In this document: positions 8,978 through 17,450 of the stretch, piece after piece
How the letters are laid out: each line of letters begins with the position of its first letter
How positions within the stretch are numbered: position 1 is the stretch's first letter
DNA from: Opitutaceae bacterium
GTDB taxonomy: Bacteria; Verrucomicrobiota; Verrucomicrobiia; Opitutales; Opitutaceae
DNA: 40,674 nucleotides
Assembly (NCBI GenBank): GCA_025352845.1
Contig: JANXSC010000374.1
Coordinates: forward strand, 1-40,674
Reading direction: 5' to 3'
The notes under the pieces: generated by a model
Told to the model about the DNA's origin: nothing
Database searches by the model: none
Seen by the model: only the letters and a program-made list of their open reading frames with translations
Position numbers and translations under genes: made by a program

Positions 8978-9899
8978 TCAGCTCTTCGCCGAAGTGCCGT
9001 TGATGTGAGCTTTCAGTGCTTTCAGAACGGACACGATTTCCGACCCAGTCGGTGGTGATCGGCAAAACATTTCCTGCAGCGCCCGGTAGTCGTCCTCCAG
9101 GGCAGCCAATCGTTCTGCCGAGGGAATGAGCTTAAGTGTGCCGGGCACCGCCGTTTCATAATTTGCCCAAGCCGCCGGGAAAAACACCTGCTTGTGCGCC
9201 ACCACACGGGCGCGCAGATCGTCGCGAGCGAGCGCCTCGGGACCGGAGGTGTGCTGCGCCAGAGCGGCGAGATCGACGTAGTGGCGGGAGAAGCGTTCCG
9301 AGATGGCCTTATCCGCCGGGCGGTGGACTTCGGCGTGCAGGATGGTAGCATTTTCCCAGAATGTGCGCTCGATGCCCAATACCGGCACAGTGAAGACCGC
9401 ATCGGGAAATGCCTGCGGATAGGCCTCAGCGACGTAGGCAATCACGCTTTGCTCGGCGACGGGCCAGCGATCAGAGCGCGCCCCGCACTCGATCTTCACC
9501 ACGGGACGAACATAGCCCCCGCCGGTGCTCTCCGCAAATACGCTGGGGTAGCGGAACAACAGGCTTTGCGGATCACCGTCGGAAACTTCAAGAGTCCAAC
9601 CTTTGGGGCCGAACGCGCTCGCGATACGTTGGTGAAGAGCAGGAGCAACCTCGACTGGCAGCTTGGTCGCACAGGTGGCGGAGAGTTCATCGGCAGCTTG
9701 GTTCGTTGCTTGCGACTGACGGCCGCTTCGGGGTCACGCGCTCCCGAAAACCCCAGCCACTCGCGGCTCAGGGAGATGTCGATGTCCTCGGAAAAACGAT
9801 GGATGACCTTCCACCCCTTGGAGAGCGAGGTGCCCCTTTAAAGATGACGTGTGCCCGCGCGGGCTCGACAATAAATACACGCGTCCGGTCGGATTTCAC
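8978..9899 (-). pseudogene. AbiEii/AbiGii-type nucleotidyltransferase toxin, frameshifted remnant
   Basis: Read on the minus strand, the segment contains the AbiEii core in pieces. VIFKG is followed, after a one-base shift in a G run at about 9833-9836, by [20 protein letters not shown], the family's KGGTSLSK and DID nucleotidyltransferase motifs. A second one-base shift near 9690 leads to [15 protein letters not shown] and the C-terminal helical region (FWENATILHAEVHR, then RHYVDLAAL), ending at 8978. About 30 N-terminal residues are missing, because the frame meets the stop of the neighbouring kinase gene. No AbiEi antitoxin partner is present. In the family the intact protein is the toxin of an abortive-infection system; this copy should be dead. 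Confidence 0.75.
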
Positions 9900-9911
9900 G
9901 GAGGATGCCGG

Positions 9912-11342
9912 TTAATCTTTCGGCAGCGTGAAGAAAAACGTCGCGCCTGCATCCTGAGCTGCCTCCGCCCAAATCCGCCCACCGTGGCGTTCAACGATGC
10001 GTCTCACGGTTGCGAGGCCGACGCCGGTGCCCTCGAATTCATGCGCGAGATGCAGTCGTTGGAACACGCCGAAAAGTTTGTCCGCGTTGCTCATGTCGAA
10101 ACCGACCCCGTTATCACGGACGAAAAAGACCGGACTTGGCTCATCGCTTTTCTGCACGACCCCCACTTCGACCACAGCGGGATCGCGCGTCCGTGAGTAT
10201 TTGAGGGCATTGGAGAGGAGATTGACGAATACGACGCGCACCAACGCTGGATCGGCGTCAACGTCGGGTAGCTGCGCAACACGCGTTTGGACACGATGAC
10301 CGCGATATTCGCCCTCAAGTTCTTTCAAGACCTCGCGCGCAAGGCGTTCGACGTTCAAGGTCTGGCGCGCCAGTTCCCGACGGCCCAGCCGAGAAAACGA
10401 GAGAAGGTCCTCGATCAACTGGCTCATCTGGGCTGAGCCATCGCGGATCAGAGCGACGTAACGCTTCGCTTCTGGCGGCAAATCGCCCACCCGGTGATCG
10501 AGCAACACGTCGGTGAAGCCCTTAATCGCGCGCAACGGGGTGCGCAGATCGTGCGCCGCCGAAGAGCCAAAAGCTTCAAGTTCATCGTTGGCGGCTTCCA
10601 GTTCGGCGGTGCGCTCGCGAACGCGTTTTTCCAAGACCGCGTTTTGCTCCTGAATTTGTGCGAGCATGTGATTGAACGCTTCCGTGAGCAGCCCCAGCTC
10701 GTCGGTCCCGTGTTTCGTGGCGCGCACCGAATAATCGCGACGGTCGGAGACGGCTTTCGCCGTGTCAGCCAAGGCCAGAATGGGCAGCGAGATTTGCCGC
10801 TGGAAAAATCGCGAAAGCGCGTAAGCGACAGTCGACGAAAGCGCGATCACCAACACGGCGATGCCACCATAAAGCCGCAGCCGATCATACATGGCCTCCA
10901 TGTCGGAGCCGAGATAGAGCGTGCCGAGGCGGTCGCTGCCCTTCACTTGCACGAGCGGGGTGCAACCGACCAATCGTCCGTCGATAAAACGATAGCCGTC
11001 CGGCATCGGCGCGAGCGGCAAATCGCCGTCAGGCAAATCGGCCGGGTAACGCGAAAACAGCCTGCCCTGTTTATCGTAGAGGCAGGCGGCCACAATGTGC
11101 CGTTCGGCTTTGAGCGCTGACAAAATCTCCGTCGCGTCGTGCGGGTTATCGAACGCGACCGCACCCGTGCTTTGGGTTGCGATGATTTCACCCAGAGTGG
11201 AGAGCTCTCGGATCGCGGTCCGCCGATACGTGAGGAATTCGTAACCGATGAACGCCGCACAGGTCAGGAACAGCACGACCCCGCTGGTTCCCAGAATCAT
11301 CGTCATCAACTTGCGCCGGATCGGTGTGTTCTGAAAGCGCAT
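9912..11342 (-). CDS. membrane sensor histidine kinase with CHASE8-like periplasmic domain
   Basis: 476 residues from the ATG at 11342. An in-frame start at 11369 exists, but it lies inside the upstream gene. Order: TM1 (about 12-36), a periplasmic domain resembling CHASE8 (about 40-150, with AVAFDNPHDATEILSALKAE), TM2 (about 158-180), HAMP (about 180-235), a short coiled coil (LEKRVRERTAELEAANDELE), HisKA with H264 in SSAAHDLRTPLRAIKG, then HATPase with NLLSNALKYS, DNGVGFD and GTGVGLATVRRIVERHGG. There is no fused receiver. It begins 4 bp after the YfiR stop, so it is the last gene of a TonB receptor-YfiR-kinase operon. A LuxR-type response regulator lies 3 kb away on the same strand and is a possible but unproven partner. 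Confidence 0.9.
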   Translation of the reverse strand: MRFQNTPIRRKLMTMILGTSGVVLFLTCAAFIGYEFLTYRRTAIRELSTLGEIIATQSTGAVAFDNPHDATEILSALKAERHIVAACLYDKQGRLFSRYPADLPDGDLPLAPMPDGYRFIDGRLVGCTPLVQVKGSDRLGTLYLGSDMEAMYDRLRLYGGIAVLVIALSSTVAYALSRFFQRQISLPILALADTAKAVSDRRDYSVRATKHGTDELGLLTEAFNHMLAQIQEQNAVLEKRVRERTAELEAANDELEAFGSSAAHDLRTPLRAIKGFTDVLLDHRVGDLPPEAKRYVALIRDGSAQMSQLIEDLLSFSRLGRRELARQTLNVERLAREVLKELEGEYRGHRVQTRVAQLPDVDADPALVRVVFVNLLSNALKYSRTRDPAVVEVGVVQKSDEPSPVFFVRDNGVGFDMSNADKLFGVFQRLHLAHEFEGTGVGLATVRRIVERHGGRIWAEAAQDAGATFFFTLPKD

Positions 11343-11346
11343 GACC

Positions 11347-11946
11347 TTAGTCCTTGCCGGCGGTAACAATCGTGGCCGGTCTGATTATCTTTGAGCTGAT
11401 CGTGAGACCGCAGGCTTTCGCGGCCTCGACGTTGATTCGCAGCCGGATTTTACCGCTGTCCGTGACGAATCGGACCATTCCTCCGTGTCGAGTGAAGGCA
11501 TCCGCATCGCTGATCGTTAGGATGCTTTGGCCCTTTAAAACGGGAATGATGCGGTCGAATCGTGCGGCCTCGGAACGGCTGACGAACAGGATATGGCATC
11601 CGACAATATCTTTCACCTCGCGGTAGCGTCGAACGGCCAACGGTCGCTCCCCGATTTTTTCGTTCTTCACCAATTCGTCCAAATAAGCACCGAAAGGATC
11701 GTCGCCCAAAATCCCGATGACCAGCGGAACCCGGGCATCGGCAAACGCTCGTGCCGGCCACTCGGCGAACTGGGCAAAATTGAAAAGAAAGACGGCTTTG
11801 ACCTGATATTCAGCCGACGGCGGCGCGACTGCGGCCGAATCGGCCGCGGTCGCCCGTAGCGCACAAAGCACGAAGAGACCGACGGTCCACCATCGTCCCA
11901 CTACCCACCACTTCCCGCCACACGCGATCGCGGTCAGAAACGCCAT
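11347..11946 (-). CDS. YfiR family (DUF4154) periplasmic protein
   Basis: 199 residues with a signal peptide (WTVGLFVLCALRATA). The family pattern is clear: EYQVKAVFLFNFAQFAEWP at the start of the mature protein, VIGILGDDPFG, RRYREVKDIVGCHILFVS, and near the end GGMVRFVTDSGKIRLRIN with the closing ACGLTISSKI. In Pseudomonas YfiR is a periplasmic repressor of a diguanylate cyclase; here the likely target is the adjacent kinase with an extracytoplasmic sensor. Its ATG overlaps the end of the TonB receptor gene by 13 bp and its stop is 4 bp before the kinase start, so translation is probably coupled. Confidence 0.9.
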   Translation of the reverse strand: MAFLTAIACGGKWWVVGRWWTVGLFVLCALRATAADSAAVAPPSAEYQVKAVFLFNFAQFAEWPARAFADARVPLVIGILGDDPFGAYLDELVKNEKIGERPLAVRRYREVKDIVGCHILFVSRSEAARFDRIIPVLKGQSILTISDADAFTRHGGMVRFVTDSGKIRLRINVEAAKACGLTISSKIIRPATIVTAGKD

Positions 11947-13907
11947 GATGCTTTGGTATAGACGCTGCGCTCGATTTCACGGCGGCTGCCGGGCGCGTTG
12001 AACTCCGGGTGATGGTTATGGAGGAGATTTTTTCCGATGACCGAGATTTCCCACGTAGCCGATGGGTTCCAGCCGACGCGAAAGTCTGCTTCGCTGTAGC
12101 CGGGCACGGTTTGATTGGTGATGGCCGAAACGTAGCGAAATTCGGCATCGCATTCCCATTTCGCGGACAAATCCCAAAGTGAGCGCAGGTGAAATTGGTG
12201 ATTCGGATCGCGCACAATACTGTTGCGCGTGCCGCGACCGATCGCACCGGGCTGCGGTTCGCTCCTCACGCGCATCTCCGTGTAGCCTGCCCGCAAGCGC
12301 CACGCCGGGGTCGCGCGCCATTCTGCGGTCAACTCCGCGCCGGCCGATCGGCCGCGGAGACCACTGCTGGTTTCCACGGGAAACGCGAGCGGAGGATGTA
12401 GCGGTTCGAGGCTCCGCAAATCGTCGTAGTCGTTAAAAAAAGTCGCGAGGGAAACGAGGACGCGCGGATCAAGCTGCACCCGGTATCCCAATTCAGAGGC
12501 GATCAATTTTTCAGAGACGACGTGGCTCCCTCCTGCAACGCGATAGGGCGGCGTTGCGGGCGAAAACAAATCCCGGTCAACCCGTGAAGGCGTGCGCACC
12601 GCGCGCGAGATTGCGAGCCAGACCGTATTCTGCTTGTTCGGGGTCCACGCTGCTCGCGCGCTGGGCTCGAACTCAAGACCGGTGTAGCCGTCGTGCTCGA
12701 TTTTAGTGCCGAGCGTAAGGACCAAGCGGTCCTTGCTCAGGATAATTTCATCCTGCGCGAAGGCATTAAACAACTCGCGCGAGACCCTTGGAGGAAGGAA
12801 TGCGTTGGCGGGCGTGTTCACGATGTCGTCGGCCACGACCCGGTAGCCGAATCCCCAGACGAGGTCGTGAGCAGTGCCAAGCGGGAAGCGATGCTGGAAA
12901 TCGAGGTCGGTCGTATTGAGGTCCTGCGTAAACGAGCCGGGAATGCGCCGGTGAGTGCGGTCAAAATAAACCTTGAGCTTCAGGTCGGAGTTCTCGGCCA
13001 GCGTCCGTGTCCAGCGCCCGAGCATGTTCACGCCGTTCACCCGAATGTTGTCCGGCCCCACCTGACCGATTGATCCATTGTAAGCGTCAGCTTGGAGCGT
13101 AAACGAGTTGTTGGCGACCGCATCCCAGTCCACACGAAAGCCGCCTTGGATCGTCCGCCATGCGTCATTTGACCTGCGCCCATCGGACCTAACAGAATCA
13201 CCTCGGTCGAAATACTTTCCATAGACGCGATAGTAGACGCCGGGAGCGAGTTGGCCGCCGTAGCGCGCTCCGGCCGAATTGCGCAGATCCGTCCCAACTC
13301 CACCGAGGAGCAGGCCGCCTTGCGTATCTTTCGCACTCTTCGTCGTGATATTAATCACGCCGTTGACGGCGTTTGCGCCCCATTGCGTGGCACCGGGGCC
13401 GCTGATGACTTCGATGCGGTCTAGGTCTTCCAGCAGCGTGTCCTGCACGTCCCAATAAACGCCGGCATACAACGGCGTGTAGACCGACCGACCGTCAATC
13501 AGCACGAGCATCTTGTCGGCAAAGACATTGTTGAAACCGCGCGCCGTGATCGCCCATTGCCGCGAGTCGATCTGCGCAACCTCTAGGTTTGAAGCGAGGC
13601 GCAACGCTTCAGGGATGCTCGTGGCCCCGGAGCGACGAATGTCATCTGCCGTGACAACCTGAATCGCGGAGGCGGTTTCGAAAAGCTTTTCGGGGCGCTT
13701 GGACACCGACGTCACGTCGATGTCCATGAGCTGACCGATCGTGAGGTTTTTCAGCGCACCAGGGGACGGCAAGGTTCCGGGATTTTGCCCCAAAGCATGC
13801 GCCGCCAACCCCACGAGCACAAACCAGAGCGAGGTGGCCCGCAATGCCCGTGTAAATTGCCACCTGCCTTGTTCTGTAATCGACCGCTGAAAAGCTGAAG
13901 GACGCAT
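11934..13907 (-). CDS. TonB-dependent receptor, first gene of the YfiR-kinase operon
   Basis: 657 residues, shorter than the receptor at 1970. A basic N-terminus and hydrophobic segment (TSLWFVLVGLAAHALGQ) form the signal peptide. A short linker (LKNLTIGQLMDIDVTSVSKR) is typical of receptors found with YfiR and sensor proteins. The plug contains IQVVTADDIRRSGATSIPEA, MLVLIDGRSVYTPLYAG and GPGATQWGANAVNGVINIT. The barrel ends in SVYTKASWRF with the terminal Phe. It overlaps YfiR by 13 bp. The arrangement suggests the receptor acts as uptake protein or ligand-sensing partner for the downstream YfiR and kinase. The ligand is unknown. Confidence 0.92.
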   Translation of the reverse strand: MRPSAFQRSITEQGRWQFTRALRATSLWFVLVGLAAHALGQNPGTLPSPGALKNLTIGQLMDIDVTSVSKRPEKLFETASAIQVVTADDIRRSGATSIPEALRLASNLEVAQIDSRQWAITARGFNNVFADKMLVLIDGRSVYTPLYAGVYWDVQDTLLEDLDRIEVISGPGATQWGANAVNGVINITTKSAKDTQGGLLLGGVGTDLRNSAGARYGGQLAPGVYYRVYGKYFDRGDSVRSDGRRSNDAWRTIQGGFRVDWDAVANNSFTLQADAYNGSIGQVGPDNIRVNGVNMLGRWTRTLAENSDLKLKVYFDRTHRRIPGSFTQDLNTTDLDFQHRFPLGTAHDLVWGFGYRVVADDIVNTPANAFLPPRVSRELFNAFAQDEIILSKDRLVLTLGTKIEHDGYTGLEFEPSARAAWTPNKQNTVWLAISRAVRTPSRVDRDLFSPATPPYRVAGGSHVVSEKLIASELGYRVQLDPRVLVSLATFFNDYDDLRSLEPLHPPLAFPVETSSGLRGRSAGAELTAEWRATPAWRLRAGYTEMRVRSEPQPGAIGRGTRNSIVRDPNHQFHLRSLWDLSAKWECDAEFRYVSAITNQTVPGYSEADFRVGWNPSATWEISVIGKNLLHNHHPEFNAPGSRREIERSVYTKASWRF

Positions 13908-13923
13908 CGGTTGAAAATGCTAT

Positions 13924-13951
13924 ATTATCAAGGCATGGCAATCAGCCGCAA
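13924..13951 (-). promoter_or_regulatory. weak promoter candidate for the TonB-YfiR-kinase operon
   Basis: On the minus strand TTGCGG (13946-13951) and GATAAT (13924-13929) are separated by 16 bp in a locally A/T-rich patch just upstream of the receptor ATG at 13907. The leader would be only about 10 nt, which is short for a ribosome-binding site, so this is tentative. Confidence 0.2.
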
Positions 13952-14256
13952 CAAGGAAGCGGGTTACGCGCACCGAACGATTGAAGACCGCGGGGCGAGA
14001 GCGCGCCCGGCTGCGTGAAGTCGCCGGCCAGCACCTTTTCCGGCTTCAATCCGCCAAGCAGTTCAATGTCCGACGTGAAACGCGCCAGCGAACGCAGCAC
14101 GCGTTGATACGCGTGCGACAAATCTTCGGCGCGCACCAGCAGCAGGACGCTCTCCCACTCCGGCTTGGCGAGAAGGTCGGCGGCGAGCGCGCCTCCGAGA
14201 AAACCGGTGGCACCGGTGACGAGAATCGTGGGCTTAAAAGGGGATTCGGGGTGCAT
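13942..14256 (-). pseudogene. N-terminal fragment of an NAD(P)-binding extended SDR / thioester-reductase-like protein
   Basis: 104 residues from the ATG at 14256. The start is convincing: PTILVTGATGFLGGALAADL carries the Rossmann GxxGxxG motif, followed by VLLLVRAEDLSHAYQRVLRS and LKPEKVLAGDFTQPG, a pattern of extended short-chain dehydrogenases related to male-sterility or thioester reductase domains (usually 300 residues or more). After GDFTQPG the similarity stops and the frame ends quickly, just upstream of the TonB receptor. No catalytic YxxxK remains. It appears to be the leftover 5' end of a gene cut by the rearrangement that placed the receptor operon here. Confidence 0.7.
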
Positions 14257-14351
14257 GAGGGGATCCTGCCCCATCCCAGCATCCCCGCCTGCTCCCCGTC
14301 TGCCAGCCCGTGACGAAACGCGTGTGCGGTGTCGCCCTACATCGCGCCGGG

Positions 14352-15035
14352 CTACAGACCACGCTGCCGGTCGTGCCACAGCACGGCTTCGCGCATCAAT
14401 TCGCCGGCGTCGCTGAACCCGAGCTTCTCTTTGATGCGCGCCTCGTAGGAACCGACCGTCTTCACGCTCACGCTAAGTTGATCGGCGATTTCCTTCGTGG
14501 CGCGACCCTGTCCGCGCAGACGAAAAACCTCCATCTCCCGGTCGCTGAGCACTTCCTCGGGTCGGCCGCCGCTGCGCGTGCCGGCAGCGAACATCCGCCC
14601 GGCGAGTTGCGCCGTCAGCGACGGGCTCGCATAGAATTTTCCTTCAAGCACCGCGCGGATGCCTTCGATGATCTGCGGCCCCGATTCGCGCTTCACCGCA
14701 TAACCGTGCGCGCCCGCCCGGAACGCCCGCTCGGCCACGCTGGCTTCGTCGTGCATCGACAAAACGAGCAATCGGACCACGGGAAATTGCGCCCGCATGT
14801 CTTTGATCAGGTCCAAGCCCGAACTGCGCGGCAACGAGAGATCGACCACCATCACGTCCGGTCGCGCGAGCGACACCGCTGCCAAGGCAGCGGCGACCTC
14901 CTCGGCCTGTCCGCACACCTCGAGATCCGACTCCAGACCGACCATGCTCGCGAGCCATTCCCGGACCAGTGGATGATCGTCGACGAAAAATACGCGGCGA
15001 CGCGCAGGCTTGGTTCCTTTCTCAGCGTGTTTCAT
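14352..15035 (-). CDS. NarL/FixJ (LuxR-type) response regulator
   Basis: 227 residues. The receiver domain (about 14-130) has the acidic pair in VFFVDDHPLVREWL, phospho-acceptor Asp65 in VMVVDLSLPRSSGLDL, the Ser/Thr switch in LLVLSMHDEA and conserved Lys115 in GYAVKRES. The C-terminal LuxR helix-turn-helix (about 160-212) reads LSDREMEVFRLRGQGRATKE then ADQLSVSVKTVGSYEARIKE. It should be a DNA-binding transcription factor controlled by phosphorylation. No kinase gene is directly adjacent. The nearest is the sensor kinase at 9912-11342 on the same strand, beyond the reductase fragment and the receptor. Confidence 0.95.
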   Translation of the reverse strand: MKHAEKGTKPARRRVFFVDDHPLVREWLASMVGLESDLEVCGQAEEVAAALAAVSLARPDVMVVDLSLPRSSGLDLIKDMRAQFPVVRLLVLSMHDEASVAERAFRAGAHGYAVKRESGPQIIEGIRAVLEGKFYASPSLTAQLAGRMFAAGTRSGGRPEEVLSDREMEVFRLRGQGRATKEIADQLSVSVKTVGSYEARIKEKLGFSDAGELMREAVLWHDRQRGL

Positions 15036-15216
15036 GGGCGTGTGACTGGGTTAACGAGGGAACCCAATGCTTGATGGCATGGACACAGACATGAAACTTT
15101 TTGGCGCGGTATTTCGCTCGGAGCAAATTATCTCTTCGGCAGTGGCCGACGCACGCGCCGCCAAAATTGCGGCAATGGATTTTCATTCGCCATTTCCCGT
15201 CGCAGCGAGAACCTCG

Positions 15217-16095
15217 ATGGGCGTGATCCATCGGTCATCTTGCACGCTGAAGCTGCGCTTCTCGTCGGCCCGCCTGAAACGGCTTGTCTGTTTGCTAATT
15301 GCCACGGCGAGTCGCGGGTATGCGGCCCCGCCAGCGCTTGAATTTCAGGTTGATACGGTCGCAACTGGCGCGCGTCAGTTGGAGGCTGGGGGCCCGCGAA
15401 TTTCAGACAGAGCTTCGCAAGCGATTACGGGCTCACTCCTCGCGCGCCAACCTCTGAGTGCGTAAGGCTTGTATTGGGGTTACGGGCTCCGAGGCGAAAT
15501 TTTTTTCTCCGAGGGAAACAAGGGCTTGCTGCGGCGGTTGCAGGACTATGCAGCGGTGTTCGCTCTCGAATAGTATGAAGGCACCGAACCCGTCGCGGCG
15601 CTAACTCTGCGTCCCGGCTGGTATTTCGCAGACCGCGTCACAGCGAATGCCTGAGATGTGCCGGTGGATTTGACCACCGGACTGCCCATCGCACGAAACC
15701 TCCATGGCGTGATCGGATTCGGCAACAGCCGTTTCTATCATCATCCACTTCCGATCTTGGGTGTCCTCTGGATGGTGAATGAGCACGTGCGGATCGAGGC
15801 GATCTATCCCGAGCCTGCGGTGGTGTTCACATTGAGCGCCACCCGTTCGCTACGGCTCGGCGGCGAACTCACCTATGGCGGCTTTTCGCTGGACGGCCCC
15901 ACGCGGCGCGCCGTGGTCGAATACGAGAGCTATCGTGTCGGCGCCGTGTGGAGCGCGGAATGGCGTCCCGGTTTGAAGCTGGAAATCGGCGCAGGGGTCG
16001 AGACCGAGCGCAGCTTCGACTTCTTTCGCGAACCGCGGCGTGTGCATCGAGGCGGAGTTGGTTACCTGAAACTTGGCGCGAGTTTTTCTCGATAG
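15217..16095 (+). pseudogene. DUF6268-like outer-membrane beta-barrel, nonsense-mutated
   Basis: A single reading frame runs from a signal-peptide-like start (ATG 15217; RLKRLVCLLIATASRGYAA) to the stop at 16093-16095. It is interrupted by TAA at 15463, TAG at 15571 and TGA at 15652. The downstream part is well preserved: YEGTEPVAALTLRPGWYFAD, DVPVDLTTGLPIARNLHGV, HPLPILGVLWMVNEHVRIEA, LGGELTYGGFSLDG and the final YLKLGASFSR, a strand pattern like DUF6268 outer-membrane proteins as I remember them. The TGA follows ...TANA where a Trp (TGG) is plausible. No frameshift is needed to join the pieces. I judge it inactive, recently enough that the protein signal survives. Confidence 0.7.
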
Positions 16096-16195
16096 TCGTT
16101 TCGGCCGGCAGCCGATCGATGTAGGTGATCACCCTACGAATCAGTTCCCACCGCTCTGGCAGACGGAGACGGTTGATTTCGGGTATGCTTAAGTC

Positions 16196-17077
16196 GTGTC
16201 CCTCGTTTCTCACGCCCGCCCCATCGGCGAAACCGCGAACTTGCTCCTCGCGGAAACCTATGTCGCGCCTTCGCGCTTCCGTGCCGAGAACAGAGATCGA
16301 TTCGCCCCATTTCGCCCCGGTGCGGCAATCAGCGCGACGATCCTGACCAAAAACAGTGCGGCGTTGCTGAGGGAGGTTTTGACCTCCCTGGCTTGGTGCG
16401 ACGAAGTCGTGATTTTCGATACGGGTTCGACGGATACGACCCTCTCGATTGCCGCTTCGTTCGGGAACGTGAGTTTGCATCGGCTTACCGGTCCTTTCCC
16501 TGGTTTCGGCCGAGCGCACCAGCGGGCCGTCGCGCTGGCCCGCCATGACTGGATTCTTTCCATCGACAGCGATGAGATCGTGTCGCCCGAACTCCGGGCT
16601 GAGATCGCCCGGACGGTTCTGGATTCCGCCACCGTGTATGTGATTCCCTTTCGGAATTATTTTAACGGAAGGCACATCACGACTTGTGGCTGGTCGCCCG
16701 ACCGGCACGAGCGGCTGTTCAACCGGACGACGACCAATTTTTGCGCGAGCGAAGTGCACGAACGCGTGCAAACCGAACTGCTGTCCGTCGTTCACTTAAG
16801 GCATCCGATCGAGCACTACTCCTATCGCTCGCTCGATGATTTCCTGCGCAAAATGTCGTCGTATGGCCACCTCTTCGCCCAACAAAATGTCGGTCGTAAA
16901 ACGTCGAGCCCCGCCAAAGCGGTGGCGCGCAGCGTTTGGGCTTTTTTCAAGAGCTACGTGCTGGAGCGCGGCATTTTCCAAGGGACCGAGGGCCTCGTGA
17001 TCAGCGCCTACAAGGCACAAACGGTTTTCTGGAAATACCTGATGCTGCATGAGGCGAATGCCCGACGCCCCACGTGA
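16196..17077 (+). CDS. family 2 glycosyltransferase, lipopolysaccharide-core type
   Basis: 293 residues from the GTG at 16196. After about 44 unremarkable residues the GT-A fold begins: AAISATILTKNSAALLREVL, then SLAWCDEVVIFDTGSTDTT with the nucleotide-binding Asp, then ARHDWILSIDSDEIVSPEL with the DxD-like motif at residues 124-126. The middle contains PFRNYFNGRHITTCGW and RHERLFNR, as in WaaE/KdtX-like enzymes that add a sugar to the lipopolysaccharide inner core. The C-terminus has a membrane-associating helical part (SVWAFFKSYVLERGIF). The GTGA at 17074-17077 overlaps the start of the broken deacetylase gene, an old operon of surface-glycan genes. Confidence 0.85.
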   Translation: MSLVSHARPIGETANLLLAETYVAPSRFRAENRDRFAPFRPGAAISATILTKNSAALLREVLTSLAWCDEVVIFDTGSTDTTLSIAASFGNVSLHRLTGPFPGFGRAHQRAVALARHDWILSIDSDEIVSPELRAEIARTVLDSATVYVIPFRNYFNGRHITTCGWSPDRHERLFNRTTTNFCASEVHERVQTELLSVVHLRHPIEHYSYRSLDDFLRKMSSYGHLFAQQNVGRKTSSPAKAVARSVWAFFKSYVLERGIFQGTEGLVISAYKAQTVFWKYLMLHEANARRPT

Positions 17078-17450
17078 TTCGAGCGGCGGGGACAGGTGTT
17101 CCCGGCGACAATCTGAAGGCGGGCGCACTTAATGCCTGCCTGACCTTCGATGACGGCTACTTCAATTTCTACGGGGTCGTATTCCCGCTGCTTGTGAAGC
17201 ACAAGCTGCGGGCACTGCTCGCGATCCCGCCCGGTTTCGTTGGCGAGAGCACTGACGCAAAAAAGAACGACCGGCTGAATATGGAAGGCGAAGCAGCGTT
17301 CGCCGATCCCAGCCGCAGCGGATTCTGCACTTGGTCGGAGCTGAAGGAAATGGCGGGCAGCGGGCACGTGGTCATCGCCGCTGAAGGTTTGATCCATCGG
17401 CACCTGCATAGTCCAGATATGGACCTAGCGACGGAAATCGATTCTGCACA
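17074..17450 (+). pseudogene. polysaccharide deacetylase (NodB-like), C-terminally lost
   Basis: The frame starts with a GTG overlapping the glycosyltransferase stop by 4 bp. It shows the NodB-type motif ACLTFDDGYFNFYG (metal and catalytic Asp pair), KLRALLAIPPGFVGEST and FCTWSELKEMAGSGHVVIAA. The next motif normally carries the metal-binding histidines (of the form A-H-G-x-x-H). Here it reads A-E-G-L-I-H, so the first His is replaced by Glu. Similarity ends at about 17450, where the sequence passes into an HsdR fragment in another frame. The C-terminal half of the domain is absent. Loss of a metal ligand and of the domain end both say it is inactive. Confidence 0.65.

Noticed and set aside
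8523-9065. A minus-strand frame containing SGTRTHTPF and similar.
   Set aside because: This is the well-known false protein obtained by translating the complement of a tRNA-Leu gene. It covers the intact tRNA and the tRNA half.
15067-15216. An upstream extension of the DUF6268 frame to an ATG-like start at 15067.
   Set aside because: The extra residues have no signal-peptide order. The plausible signal sequence begins near the ATG at 15217.
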